From positions 1 to 7,255 of the forward strand of contig JAUXHM010000051.1 in assembly GCA_030621535.1 (NCBI GenBank): DNA of 7,255 bases, given 5' to 3'. Every line of letters starts with the position of its first letter. The stretch's first letter is position 1. The translations under genes were made by a program, and so were the position numbers. Positions 1 through 5,879 of this stretch are shown piece after piece. Below the pieces are notes generated by a model. It was not told the origin of the DNA, did not search any database, and saw nothing but the letters and a program-made list of their open reading frames with translations. The DNA comes from Candidatus Methanophagales archaeon (GTDB lineage Archaea > Halobacteriota > Syntropharchaeia > Alkanophagales > Methanospirareceae).

Positions 1-995
1 CCTTCTATTTGATAGCCCGTAAGCAGGACTTTGCTCTTCGGGTCTTCGTGTATCTTTTTCAGATAGTACAACGCAGGTCCTCCGTTAAGCATTCCCGCGG
101 TGGTGACAATTACGGAAGGCTCAGAAAAAACGTTCTTTCGCTTCTTTGCATTTACGAACCGCGCATTGCCGAACGCATCGTTCAACGCCTTCGCATTTCT
201 CACGAATGAGGGGTGATTCCTAAGCGTACGAAAAACGCCCAAGCCCATACCATCTACATAAGGCGTAAGTCCATACGAGTGCAAAATCATTACGACCTCC
301 TGTGTCCTGCCCACGGCAAAACAGGGCACAATCGCATTATGCCCGGAATTCAGGGTTTCCTTAATGGAGTCTATGAATTCTCGTTCCATCTCTTGCCTGT
401 TCCTATGCTCCCTGCCATAGTACGTGCTTTCTATGAGTAAAATATCCGCAGCCGGGAAATCCTCAGGGGAGGGGGCTTCCATCAGCCGTGTCGCATCCAT
501 TTTTATATCGCCCGTATAAAACAGGCTTATATCTTCACTCTCTTTTCTCAAATACGTCGATGCACTACCGGGTATGTGCCCCGCATTAAACAATTCGAGT
601 TCATAGCCGTCCAATGCAACTCGTTCACCATAACCGAGCGTATGCGTGCGCTCGTTCATCTTCCTGAGGTCTTCATGCCCGAACAAGTAGAATCCCTGGT
701 CTTTACCTATTTTTATCGTATCTCTGCTCAAAAGCTGGGCTAAGTCACCTGTCACTGCAGTCATATAAACGTCTGGCGTGCCATCTCTACCCATTGACAT
801 CAAACTTGGAACCATACCGGAGTGGTCGAGATGTGCGTGAGAAACAACCACGGATTTTGGATGAACACGTCCATTTCCCTCCGGTGTCTCCGGGGGAGTT
901 GATGGTCGGAGTCCATAATCCAACATAATTTCGTCGTCCACCAATATTGCAGAACGTCCTACTTCTCCACAACCACCAAGAAATTTTATTTTCAT
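1..995 (-). CDS. Archaeal beta-CASP metallo-beta-lactamase ribonuclease (aCPSF2-like), C-terminus cut by the window edge
   Basis: I translated this by hand as an open frame of 331 complete codons running off the left edge; the C-terminal end is missing. The N-terminus MKIKFLGGCGEVG begins a metallo-beta-lactamase fold. Zinc-ligand motifs are HAHLDH at residues 53-58, the histidine of AGHIPGSA (H140) and the aspartate of TGDI (D163). ESTYYG (E189) fits beta-CASP motif A, and the cap domain holds PCFAVGRTQE (224-233) and TTAGMLNGGP (298-307). The last histidine motifs would lie beyond the window. This family cleaves RNA as an endonuclease or 5'-3' exonuclease in the archaeal cytoplasm. No KH domain precedes the catalytic fold, which argues against aCPSF1; I favour aCPSF2 over aRNase J on overall look, without a search. 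The ATG overlaps the S3Ae TGA as ATGA and has no Shine-Dalgarno of its own, so translation is probably coupled to S3Ae. Family assignment is firm; the subfamily is inferred. Confidence 0.93.
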   Translation of the reverse strand, partial: MKIKFLGGCGEVGRSAILVDDEIMLDYGLRPSTPPETPEGNGRVHPKSVVVSHAHLDHSGMVPSLMSMGRDGTPDVYMTAVTGDLAQLLSRDTIKIGKDQGFYLFGHEDLRKMNERTHTLGYGERVALDGYELELFNAGHIPGSASTYLRKESEDISLFYTGDIKMDATRLMEAPSPEDFPAADILLIESTYYGREHRNRQEMEREFIDSIKETLNSGHNAIVPCFAVGRTQEVVMILHSYGLTPYVDGMGLGVFRTLRNHPSFVRNAKALNDAFGNARFVNAKKRKNVFSEPSVIVTTAGMLNGGPALYYLKKIHEDPKSKVLLTGYQIE

Positions 996-1561
996 TTTTG
1001 TTCTGTCTTGGCGATCTCCACTCTTCTCAGTGGATACACCTTTTTCGCCGCTTTATATATGTCAGACGACATTTTCCCGAGTAGTATCTCCTGTATGTAT
1101 TTGCTAAGCTCTAAGCTTTTGGCTCTGTTTCTGATCATGTCTTCCATTACCCTGCGTATTAGCTTTACCTGTAACCCACTTGCCTTTCTCAGTGTAAAAC
1201 AGGACGATTTTACGCGCAACTCCTCCCCGTCTTTTGTCACGACACCAATATTTGAATCTACCTTCGAGACGCCCTTTCTCGCTAAACTCCGTAGATAACC
1301 CTTATCCATCTTGTGCCCTATGAATTTTGTATATGCCGTGTTATGATTCACTTCATCTATCTCAAGCACTAATTTCAAATTTGAACCCTTTATCAGCTTG
1401 CCCGTGAGTTCTCCCAAGGACATCTCTACTCTCCTTCCGATTAAGTTAGATGGCTCGTCCGCCACTGTCTCCCCTGCCTTTATCTCACCAAACATCTTCG
1501 GTGCTATTATCGTGTACCACTGTTTCGTTTTCCACCTATCCTTCGTTCTTTTCTTTGCCAG
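992..1561 (-). CDS. rps3ae: 30S ribosomal protein S3Ae (eS1), apparent CTG start
   Basis: This is the archaeal/eukaryotic small-subunit protein S3Ae (eS1), which binds near the mRNA exit side of the 30S platform. Recognisable stretches are WYTIIAPKMFGE near the N-terminus, GETVADEP, GRRVEMSLGELTG, and the basic C-terminal half around VYPLRRVEIAKTEQK. The first in-frame ATG, at 1495, would give 167 aa and remove the conserved N-terminal block. The frame stays open upstream to a TGA at 1570-1568. The only start-like codon there is CTG at 1561-1559, which gives 189 aa beginning (M)AKKRTKDRW, and as I recall family members start with a similar Met-Ala-Arg/Lys. A GGAG-C-GTGA site at 1576-1568 ends 6 nt before this CTG, like the sites of rsmA and ilvD. 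The stop overlaps the RNase start. Family is very sure; the CTG start is inferred from sequence conservation and spacing. Confidence 0.93.
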   Translation of the reverse strand: MAKKRTKDRWKTKQWYTIIAPKMFGEIKAGETVADEPSNLIGRRVEMSLGELTGKLIKGSNLKLVLEIDEVNHNTAYTKFIGHKMDKGYLRSLARKGVSKVDSNIGVVTKDGEELRVKSSCFTLRKASGLQVKLIRRVMEDMIRNRAKSLELSKYIQEILLGKMSSDIYKAAKKVYPLRRVEIAKTEQK

Positions 1562-1567
1562 TTCTCT

Positions 1568-1576
1568 TCACGCTCC
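1568..1576 (-). promoter_or_regulatory. Shine-Dalgarno site supporting the CTG start of S3Ae
   Basis: On the minus strand this reads GGAGCGTGA, which is the archaeal consensus GGAGGTGA with one extra C. The GTGA part ends 6 nt before CTG at 1561, matching the 6-7 nt spacing at rsmA and ilvD. The downstream ATG at 1495 has no comparable site, only the coding sequence for the conserved N-terminus. This site is the main reason for choosing the CTG start. Confidence 0.6.
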
Positions 1577-1624
1577 TTTATTTTCTATATAACGTATATT
1601 GCAATATTACTTCTGTAACGTTTT

Positions 1625-1657
1625 CTTATAAATAAGACTTCTTACTTATATAATAAA
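1625..1657 (-). promoter_or_regulatory. Candidate TATA region for the S3Ae-RNase transcript
   Basis: The 124-bp gap between the purQ stop and the S3Ae start is very A+T rich. On the minus strand it carries TATTTATAAG (1634-1625) and, further up, TTTATTATATAAG (around 1655-1643). With a start site some 25 nt downstream, either would give a leader of roughly 40-65 nt that includes the Shine-Dalgarno site. A third AT-rich run near 1590 lies too close to the start to leave room for that site in a leader. Position is a pattern match only. Confidence 0.35.
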
Positions 1658-1685
1658 CCTTGACCTTGTATTCCTATTTTGTTTT

Positions 1686-2555
1686 TTATCGTTTATCTTT
1701 TATCTGAAGATAATTTAAAGCAGATTCAAATATCTTTTTTCCATCGCCGAAATATGTATCCTCTTTTCTCCCTTCCCCCTTCCTCTTCCTTCTGGACCAT
1801 TCTGAATCGGTAAAAGAGTAAAAAGCCCTTTCTGGATGTGGCATCAACCCTAATATGTTGCCTTCAGGATTGCATATTCCCGCGATATTATATACAGAGC
1901 CGTTGGGATTCCAGGGATATGGCGCATAATTGCCATTGGGGTCAACATAGCGGAAGACAATCTGGTCGCTTTCCTTCAGAAGTTGTATGTACTCCTCCTC
2001 CCTCTCTCCCTCTTGCTCAGCAATGAAAAACTTCCCTTCTGCATGTGCGCAAGGCATCTTTAAGATGCTACCTTTTTCTATTCCTCCCGTGAACACGCAT
2101 TTTCCCCTGTTTTCGTGCTTTATAAACGTAGGGCGGCATTCAAAACGAGCAGAATCGTTTGTTGTTAATGCCACACGCTGCATTGCTCCTTTTTCATGTG
2201 CAAATCCAAAGCCGGGTAGCAGACCCATTTCCACCAATACCTGAAAGCCATTACATATCCCTAATATCGGGCTCCCATTTTCTATAAAATCCTCTATCTC
2301 TCCCCCTAACGCACCTTTTATCCTCGCAGCGAGTATTGCCCCTGCTCTTATATAATCACCCGATGAGAAGCCACCGGGTATCACCAGTAAATCGTAATCT
2401 TTTAAATTCCTCCTCTCTCGCTCTTTTACTGCTCCTGTCAGTTGTTTCAGGTGCACTATCTCTGCCGATGCACCCAACCTCGTGAAAGCAAAGCTCGTTT
2501 CGAGTTCGCAGTTTGTTCCTTCTATCCGCAGAATGCATATCTTCGGTGTCTTCAT
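1686..2555 (-). CDS. purQ: Phosphoribosylformylglycinamidine synthase, glutamine amidotransferase subunit PurQ
   Basis: PurQ hydrolyses glutamine and passes ammonia to PurL, which converts FGAR to FGAM in de novo purine synthesis; a PurS subunit usually bridges them. Neither PurL nor PurS is in this window. The class I amidotransferase triad is visible when numbered from the GTG at 2558: the nucleophile C102 in GICNGFQVLVE, and H241 and E243 in MPHPERAF. The oxyanion-hole region is PGGFSSGD (61-68). The C-terminal block TYFGDGKKIFESALNYL is typical of the family. At about 290 aa it is longer than bacterial PurQ (near 225), partly through a charged stretch around WSRRKRKGEGRKED. I prefer the ATG at 2555 because it yields MKTPKICIL; a GTG codon immediately upstream (2558) is the alternative. 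Neither has a clear Shine-Dalgarno. The upstream 155 bp hold the hairpin and palindrome described separately. Confidence 0.96.
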   Translation of the reverse strand: MKTPKICILRIEGTNCELETSFAFTRLGASAEIVHLKQLTGAVKERERRNLKDYDLLVIPGGFSSGDYIRAGAILAARIKGALGGEIEDFIENGSPILGICNGFQVLVEMGLLPGFGFAHEKGAMQRVALTTNDSARFECRPTFIKHENRGKCVFTGGIEKGSILKMPCAHAEGKFFIAEQEGEREEEYIQLLKESDQIVFRYVDPNGNYAPYPWNPNGSVYNIAGICNPEGNILGLMPHPERAFYSFTDSEWSRRKRKGEGRKEDTYFGDGKKIFESALNYLQIKDKR

Positions 2556-2561
2556 CACACT

Positions 2562-2585
2562 TTTTCTTTTTTTAAAAAAAGAAAA
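2562..2585. repeat. Perfect 24-bp oligopyrimidine/oligopurine palindrome upstream of purQ
   Basis: Positions 2562-2573 (TTTTC then seven T) are the exact reverse complement of 2574-2585 (seven A, then GAAAA). The palindrome has no spacer and each half is all pyrimidine or all purine. It begins 7 nt upstream of the purQ ATG. It could be a promoter or operator element, part of the T-rich termination zone after pyrKD, or a by-product of low complexity. Its centre is only about 18 nt from the ATG, which is too close to be a standard TATA box for a leaderless start. Confidence 0.6.
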
Positions 2586-2593
2586 CCTGTGCT

Positions 2594-2707
2594 AAAAGAA
2601 AAAACAAAAAAAGTTTGCTTTGGGATTTATAGTCATTCCGAAAATGAGAAGATACAGGTCAAACATGCATCTGGCATCCTGTATCCAGCATCAGAATGAC
2701 TATAAAT
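2594..2707 (-). terminator. Putative terminator of pyrKD: long hairpin followed by T-tracts
   Basis: In the minus direction, a hairpin with 14-bp outer arms starts 3 nt after the pyrKD stop codon. After it ends at 2625 the minus strand reads T7-G-T6-C-T4 over 2612-2594. Archaeal RNA polymerase terminates mainly at oligo-T tracts, with hairpins optional. Placement directly after one gene and before purQ fits termination or partial read-through control. The same structure may instead be a small mobile or repeated element (see the repeat entry). Confidence 0.5.
2625..2707. repeat. 83-bp element with perfect 14-bp terminal inverted repeats and an inner 8-bp inverted repeat
   Basis: The left arm ATTTATAGTCATTC (2625-2638) is the exact reverse complement of the right arm GAATGACTATAAAT (2694-2707). 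Inside, GATACAGG (2651-2658) pairs perfectly with CCTGTATC (2678-2685), leaving a 19-nt apical loop. On both sides the element is flanked by GGG (2622-2624 and 2708-2710), which might be a 3-bp target duplication but is short enough to be chance. It could be a transcriptional hairpin, a structured RNA, or a MITE-like insertion. No transposase is present in the window. Confidence 0.7.
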
Positions 2708-2710
2708 GGG

Positions 2711-4492
2711 CTATCTCCTGTGCGCCTCTCCTACTATTTCTCCAATGTTCTTATGACCTTTAGCCACGAGATATCCCTTTAATTCCTTTTTTATCGTCGA
2801 ATAAATTTCAAACCCCTCGCTTACCAGTGCGCTGCCTACCTGAAACAAACTCGCACCGTTCTTTGCATAATCTATCACGTCCTTACCGGAAAAGATACCG
2901 CCAACTGCGATTATGGGTATTTTCAATTCCTTGTACAGGTCAAAAACAATCTTCTTACCGCCAGCTGTCAGGTCTCTACCTGATTTACCGCCATAGCCCG
3001 TTGGATTACCCAAAAGGGGGATATCAAGCGTGGGGTCAACAGGTCGCGATATTACCGTGTTAATAGCGGTAATCGCATCAGCACCAGCCTGTTCCAGTCG
3101 CACTGCAAATCCCGCAGGGTCACCCACATTAGGCGATATTTTCACCGCAACGGAAATACCTTTTGGATGTGCAATATCACGCAGCACCTTTATTACCTGA
3201 CGCAGCAGTTTGGGATTGTTTTCTACCGCCACGAAATCCGAATGCGGACACGAGGCATTAAATTCAAGCATGTCTATTGGATATTCAACGGCTATCTCTG
3301 CTACTTGCCGGCATTCATCCACGTTTTTACCAAAAATGCTCAATATTAATGGCACGTCTGCATACTTCGCATCTTCTATTTCCATCCCGTAGTTCTTTAT
3401 TCCCGGGTTCGGAAGCCCCATCGCATTCACATAGCTACGGCTATGAGGAGATAGTTCAAAAAAGGTAGGGTTTGGGTAGCCTTCTTGCTCATTCAACCCA
3501 ATTGATTTGGTCACGACCGCGCCTGCTCCGGCTACCGCGTATCTATAAAGTAACCGCCCGGAAACTCCAAATCCCGCTGCATTCGCTATTGGATTGGGAA
3601 ACCCGATGCCACAGACGTCTGTTTTTAATAGCGGCTCGTATTCCGGCGTGAACTGCGAAGGCGGAATTGACAGCACGTTCGTACTTTGTGGCGTAATAGC
3701 GATTCGTTTTCCGCTCTTCTCTCGCTTCCACTTCCCAAACTCCGTCATTTTAAGCGCTTCGGCGCCGAAAACCGGGCCGTCTTTACACACTCGATACCCG
3801 CCGAGGTCACAAGAGCCACAGGCACCGCATCCGCATTTTACTATTCGTTCTACGGAAACCTGAGCTGGTATTTTTTCTCTTTTCGTAATCACGCAAACGC
3901 GTTCCATCATCGGTTCGGGACCACAGGTCAAAACCAGCTCACATTTTTCGCCTGATGCAAACAACTGTTCCAATAACGCTGTAACCGTTCCCTTATAGCC
4001 CGCCGAGCCATCCTCCGTAGCGATTTTTACTTTACAGCCAGTTCTATCAAAATCATGAATATACAAAAGTTCTGCACGGCTTCTTGCGCCTTCTAAGACC
4101 ATCACATACTTATCCAATTCTCGCGCTCGTTTCGCAGCGAACCTCAACGGTGCCGCCCCATAGCCTCCCGCCACCATACAGATTCTTTCGCCTTGTAATC
4201 TGAAACCATTACCGTAAGGCCCTCTTAAACCTACCAAATCCCCCACGTGTTTTTGATGTAAGCTGTGACTACAATCCCCTACGTCCGCAATTGCGAGTTC
4301 CAAATCCCCTTCTGGCGAGGCATAGGCAATAGAAATTGGAATCTCGTCTATTCCGGGGTTCCAAACCATTAAGAATTGACCCGGTTCACTTTCTTTGGCT
4401 ATTTCAGGCGAGTGAAAACGGAATGTTTTTACTTCTTCGGTTTCCCTTTTTAGTTCTTCTATTTTATGCAACGTGGGGATGTTAAGCGGCAT
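2711..4492 (-). CDS. pyrKD: Fused dihydroorotate dehydrogenase (class 1B): PyrK electron-transfer domain plus PyrD catalytic domain
   Basis: This 593-aa protein joins two subunits that are usually encoded separately. Residues 1-240 are PyrK: a ferredoxin-reductase-like FAD domain (PISIAYA at 52-58), an NAD-binding domain (MVAGGYGAAPLRF 106-118; LTCGPEPMMERV 188-199), and a [2Fe-2S] cluster with C220, C225, C228 and C236 before KDGPVF. After a linker of about 40 residues, residues 290-593 are PyrD, a TIM barrel. Visible motifs are NAAGFG, VTKS (K329), NAMGLPNPG, FNASCPHS with the class 1 catalytic base C415, VKISPN, GYGGKSG, and the FMN phosphate-binding GGIFSGKD. It should oxidise dihydroorotate to orotate in the cytoplasm and pass electrons through FMN, the cluster and FAD to NAD+. 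The arginine common before the P-x-S FAD motif is isoleucine here. The ATG at 4492 lacks a good Shine-Dalgarno, and the frame is unbroken across the junction. Confidence 0.96.
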   Translation of the reverse strand: MPLNIPTLHKIEELKRETEEVKTFRFHSPEIAKESEPGQFLMVWNPGIDEIPISIAYASPEGDLELAIADVGDCSHSLHQKHVGDLVGLRGPYGNGFRLQGERICMVAGGYGAAPLRFAAKRARELDKYVMVLEGARSRAELLYIHDFDRTGCKVKIATEDGSAGYKGTVTALLEQLFASGEKCELVLTCGPEPMMERVCVITKREKIPAQVSVERIVKCGCGACGSCDLGGYRVCKDGPVFGAEALKMTEFGKWKREKSGKRIAITPQSTNVLSIPPSQFTPEYEPLLKTDVCGIGFPNPIANAAGFGVSGRLLYRYAVAGAGAVVTKSIGLNEQEGYPNPTFFELSPHSRSYVNAMGLPNPGIKNYGMEIEDAKYADVPLILSIFGKNVDECRQVAEIAVEYPIDMLEFNASCPHSDFVAVENNPKLLRQVIKVLRDIAHPKGISVAVKISPNVGDPAGFAVRLEQAGADAITAINTVISRPVDPTLDIPLLGNPTGYGGKSGRDLTAGGKKIVFDLYKELKIPIIAVGGIFSGKDVIDYAKNGASLFQVGSALVSEGFEIYSTIKKELKGYLVAKGHKNIGEIVGEAHRR

Positions 4493-4521
4493 TTCTCTTA
4501 TAAATTCCTTTTCTCACACCG

Positions 4522-4533
4522 TAATAATATAGC
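4522..4533 (-). promoter_or_regulatory. Candidate TATA box for pyrKD
   Basis: On the minus strand this reads GCTATATTATTA, centred about 36 nt upstream of the pyrKD ATG, in the 87-bp gap after the rsmA stop. Transcription would start about 10 nt before the ATG, which agrees with the lack of a well-placed Shine-Dalgarno site. This is a pattern match only; read-through from rsmA is also possible. Confidence 0.35.
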
Positions 4534-4579
4534 CCTCTTACTTTACACCTTAAAAATTTCTTTTTATTTGACTTCCATT

Positions 4580-5365
4580 TCAAAGTTCCTTGGTATTCAC
4601 CCAAATTCTGAAGAAAAGCCGTACAAAATCATCGGGACTCAATTCCTCCGGTCTCCTCTCCAATTCCTCAAGTGCTAAGCTTCCCGGAAAACGTGTTTTA
4701 AATATATTCCTCATCTTCTTCCTCCTGTGCTCAAACGCCGTAGTAACGAACTCAAAAAACTCCTTTTTATTCGCTATTAGTCCCTTCTCCTTTAATCTCA
4801 CCATCGCTGTTTTAACAGGTGGCGAAGGATAAAAGGCATCCCGGTGCACGAGCTCAAGAATTTCGGTGTCTGCAAGTGCCTGTGTGATAACCGATAGACG
4901 CCCATACAAACGCGACCCCTGTTTTGCAATCATTTTCTGCGCAAACTCTTTCTGATACAGCAGCACAGCAAGCCCGAAGCCCGCGCTATGGAGCAGCAGT
5001 TTATACGTGATTGGCGATGACAGAGAGAAGGGTATGTTCGCAACGACCTTATCAAATTCCGGTAGTTCTATTTTCATAATGTCCCCTTCTATCACCTTTA
5101 CTTCTGCTTTGTTTTTTTTATTCTCGTATTGCGCTCGTAATGTCTCACAAAGTGCCTTGTCCTTCTCCACCGCATAAACTTTCTTCGCTTTGTTTGCCAA
5201 TTTCTCCGTGATGCTCCCTCCTCCTGCCCCTATCTCCAACACCACGTCACCACGCTCTACGCCTGCATAGTCCACCAGTCTCGCTGTAACAGCGTCATCA
5301 ATCAAAAAATACTGACTGCGACTTCTTGCAGCTTTTACGTTTATATCTCGCCTCGTAACTTCCAT
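4580..5365 (-). CDS. rsmA: 16S rRNA dimethyladenosine transferase RsmA/KsgA (Dim1 family)
   Basis: RsmA transfers four methyl groups from S-adenosylmethionine to two adjacent adenosines in the 3'-terminal hairpin of 16S rRNA, late in 30S assembly. Numbered from the second ATG (261 aa), the N-terminal rRNA-binding segment is SRSQYFLID (15-23); many relatives have QNFL or QHFL, here it is QYFL. The SAM-binding loop is VVLEIGAGGGSIT (41-53), the ribose-binding acid is E67 in VEKD, and GDI (94-96) lies near the adenine. NIPF (110-113) is the motif IV active-site tetrapeptide, a variant of NLPY. FYPSPPVKTAMV (178-189) and the helical C-terminal domain with FEHRRKKMRN follow. The ATG at 5371 abuts a GGTGA at 5376-5372, so the ATG at 5365, 6 nt from it, is the better start. 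The gene is divergent from the unknown 104-aa gene. Confidence 0.96.
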   Translation of the reverse strand: MEVTRRDINVKAARSRSQYFLIDDAVTARLVDYAGVERGDVVLEIGAGGGSITEKLANKAKKVYAVEKDKALCETLRAQYENKKNKAEVKVIEGDIMKIELPEFDKVVANIPFSLSSPITYKLLLHSAGFGLAVLLYQKEFAQKMIAKQGSRLYGRLSVITQALADTEILELVHRDAFYPSPPVKTAMVRLKEKGLIANKKEFFEFVTTAFEHRRKKMRNIFKTRFPGSLALEELERRPEELSPDDFVRLFFRIWVNTKEL

Positions 5366-5371
5366 TTCCAT

Positions 5372-5376
5372 TCACC
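5372..5376 (-). promoter_or_regulatory. Shine-Dalgarno site deciding the rsmA start
   Basis: On the minus strand this is GGTGA. It touches the first ATG (5371) with no spacing and precedes the second ATG (5365) by 6 nt. Ribosome spacing therefore favours the second ATG, which removes two residues (Met-Glu) from the longest frame. Confidence 0.65.
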
Positions 5377-5413
5377 GTTTTCTGCTATGCGACGTACATT
5401 TGCATTGCATTGA

Positions 5414-5425
5414 TTATAATTATAA
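5414..5425. promoter_or_regulatory. Palindromic TATA-like element between divergent genes
   Basis: TTATAATTATAA is a perfect 12-bp palindrome in the 113-bp gap between the rsmA and 104-aa gene starts. Being symmetric, it can present the same TATA-like face to both strands. Centred at about 5420 it would give an rsmA leader of about 30 nt, enough to contain the GGTGA site, and a leader of similar length for the plus-strand gene. It is flanked by TGCATTGCAT on the left and AATGC on the right. Confidence 0.45.
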
Positions 5426-5443
5426 ATGCGAGTAGAAATCAAA

Positions 5444-5454
5444 TATGTATAAAG
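5444..5454 (+). promoter_or_regulatory. Candidate TATA box for the 104-aa gene
   Basis: TATGTATAAAG lies about 29 nt upstream of the ATG at 5479. A start site about 25 nt downstream would give a leaderless or nearly leaderless message, which fits the absence of a GGTGA-like site before that ATG. It competes with the palindromic TATA element 30 bp further upstream. Confidence 0.35.
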
Positions 5455-5478
5455 AGATAACGTAAGGCAGAAGATAAG

Positions 5479-5793
5479 ATGTCAGCAAAAGTAAAAGTAG
5501 CCTTTCCACTGGCTGGAAAGAGCATAACGGTGGAGAGAGACGTTGAAGAGAACGAAAGCATAGTCGAAGCGATTGCCGATCTGCTTTCGGAGATAGCGCC
5601 TTTATCTCAACTGGAGATGAAAGGTCACGAGCCAAAACCTGAAATGGCGGCAGTAGGTTCTAAACCTTCGGAAACGAGCAGGGCGTGGGTTTATAGAACA
5701 CAACAACCAAGCGCAAAATTCGCGGAGCGATATGCCGAGTTAATGGAAGAAGCAGAAGAAGCAAAAGAAAAGGAAGTAGAAAAACAAGACTAA
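5479..5793 (+). CDS. Unrecognised small acidic protein, 104 aa
   Basis: I do not recognise this protein. The N-terminal 40 residues read like strand-turn-strand-helix (KVKVAFPLAGK, SITVERDVEE, then SIVEAIADLLSEI), a pattern that resembles the start of a ubiquitin-like beta-grasp fold. There is no C-terminal Gly-Gly, so it would not be a ThiS/MoaD/SAMP-type conjugated form. A central Pro/Ser-rich linker (51-66) leads to AWVYRTQQPSAKFAERYAELM and a Glu/Lys-rich tail (about 84-104) likely to be helical or coiled. No signal peptide or membrane segment is visible. It stands divergent from rsmA across a shared control region and ends 149 bp before ilvD. Coding character is supported by codon use like its neighbours, a promoter-like element at the expected distance, and no better frame on the other strand. 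Function unknown. Confidence 0.72.
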   Translation: MSAKVKVAFPLAGKSITVERDVEENESIVEAIADLLSEIAPLSQLEMKGHEPKPEMAAVGSKPSETSRAWVYRTQQPSAKFAERYAELMEEAEEAKEKEVEKQD

Positions 5794-5821
5794 ATTGAAG
5801 GCGTTTGTTCAGCCGCGAGAG

Positions 5822-5879
5822 AGGTGTGATATGTGAGGCTCATTTAATCCATGTTCCTCAAACCTAAAACATCACACCT
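5822..5879. repeat. Nested dyad in the gap between the 104-aa gene and ilvD
   Basis: AGGTGTGAT (5822-5830) is the exact reverse complement of ATCACACCT (5871-5879). Inside it TGAGG (5834-5838) pairs with CCTCA (5856-5860). It lies 28 bp past the stop of the small gene and about 60 bp before the ilvD start. No T-tract follows on the plus strand, so a classical terminator is not obvious. It may be a pair of inverted protein-binding half-sites or an RNA hairpin of the upstream transcript. Confidence 0.5.

Noticed and set aside
213..440. Plus-strand open frame of 75 codons
   Set aside because: Antisense to the beta-CASP RNase, whose catalytic motifs are intact on the minus strand.
1008..1298. 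Plus-strand open frame of 96 codons
   Set aside because: Antisense to the S3Ae gene, which is a clear family member in its own frame; no Shine-Dalgarno or family resemblance.
5369..5371. First ATG as the rsmA start
   Set aside because: The GGTGA site touches it with no spacing; the ATG at 5365 is 6 nt away and is preferred.
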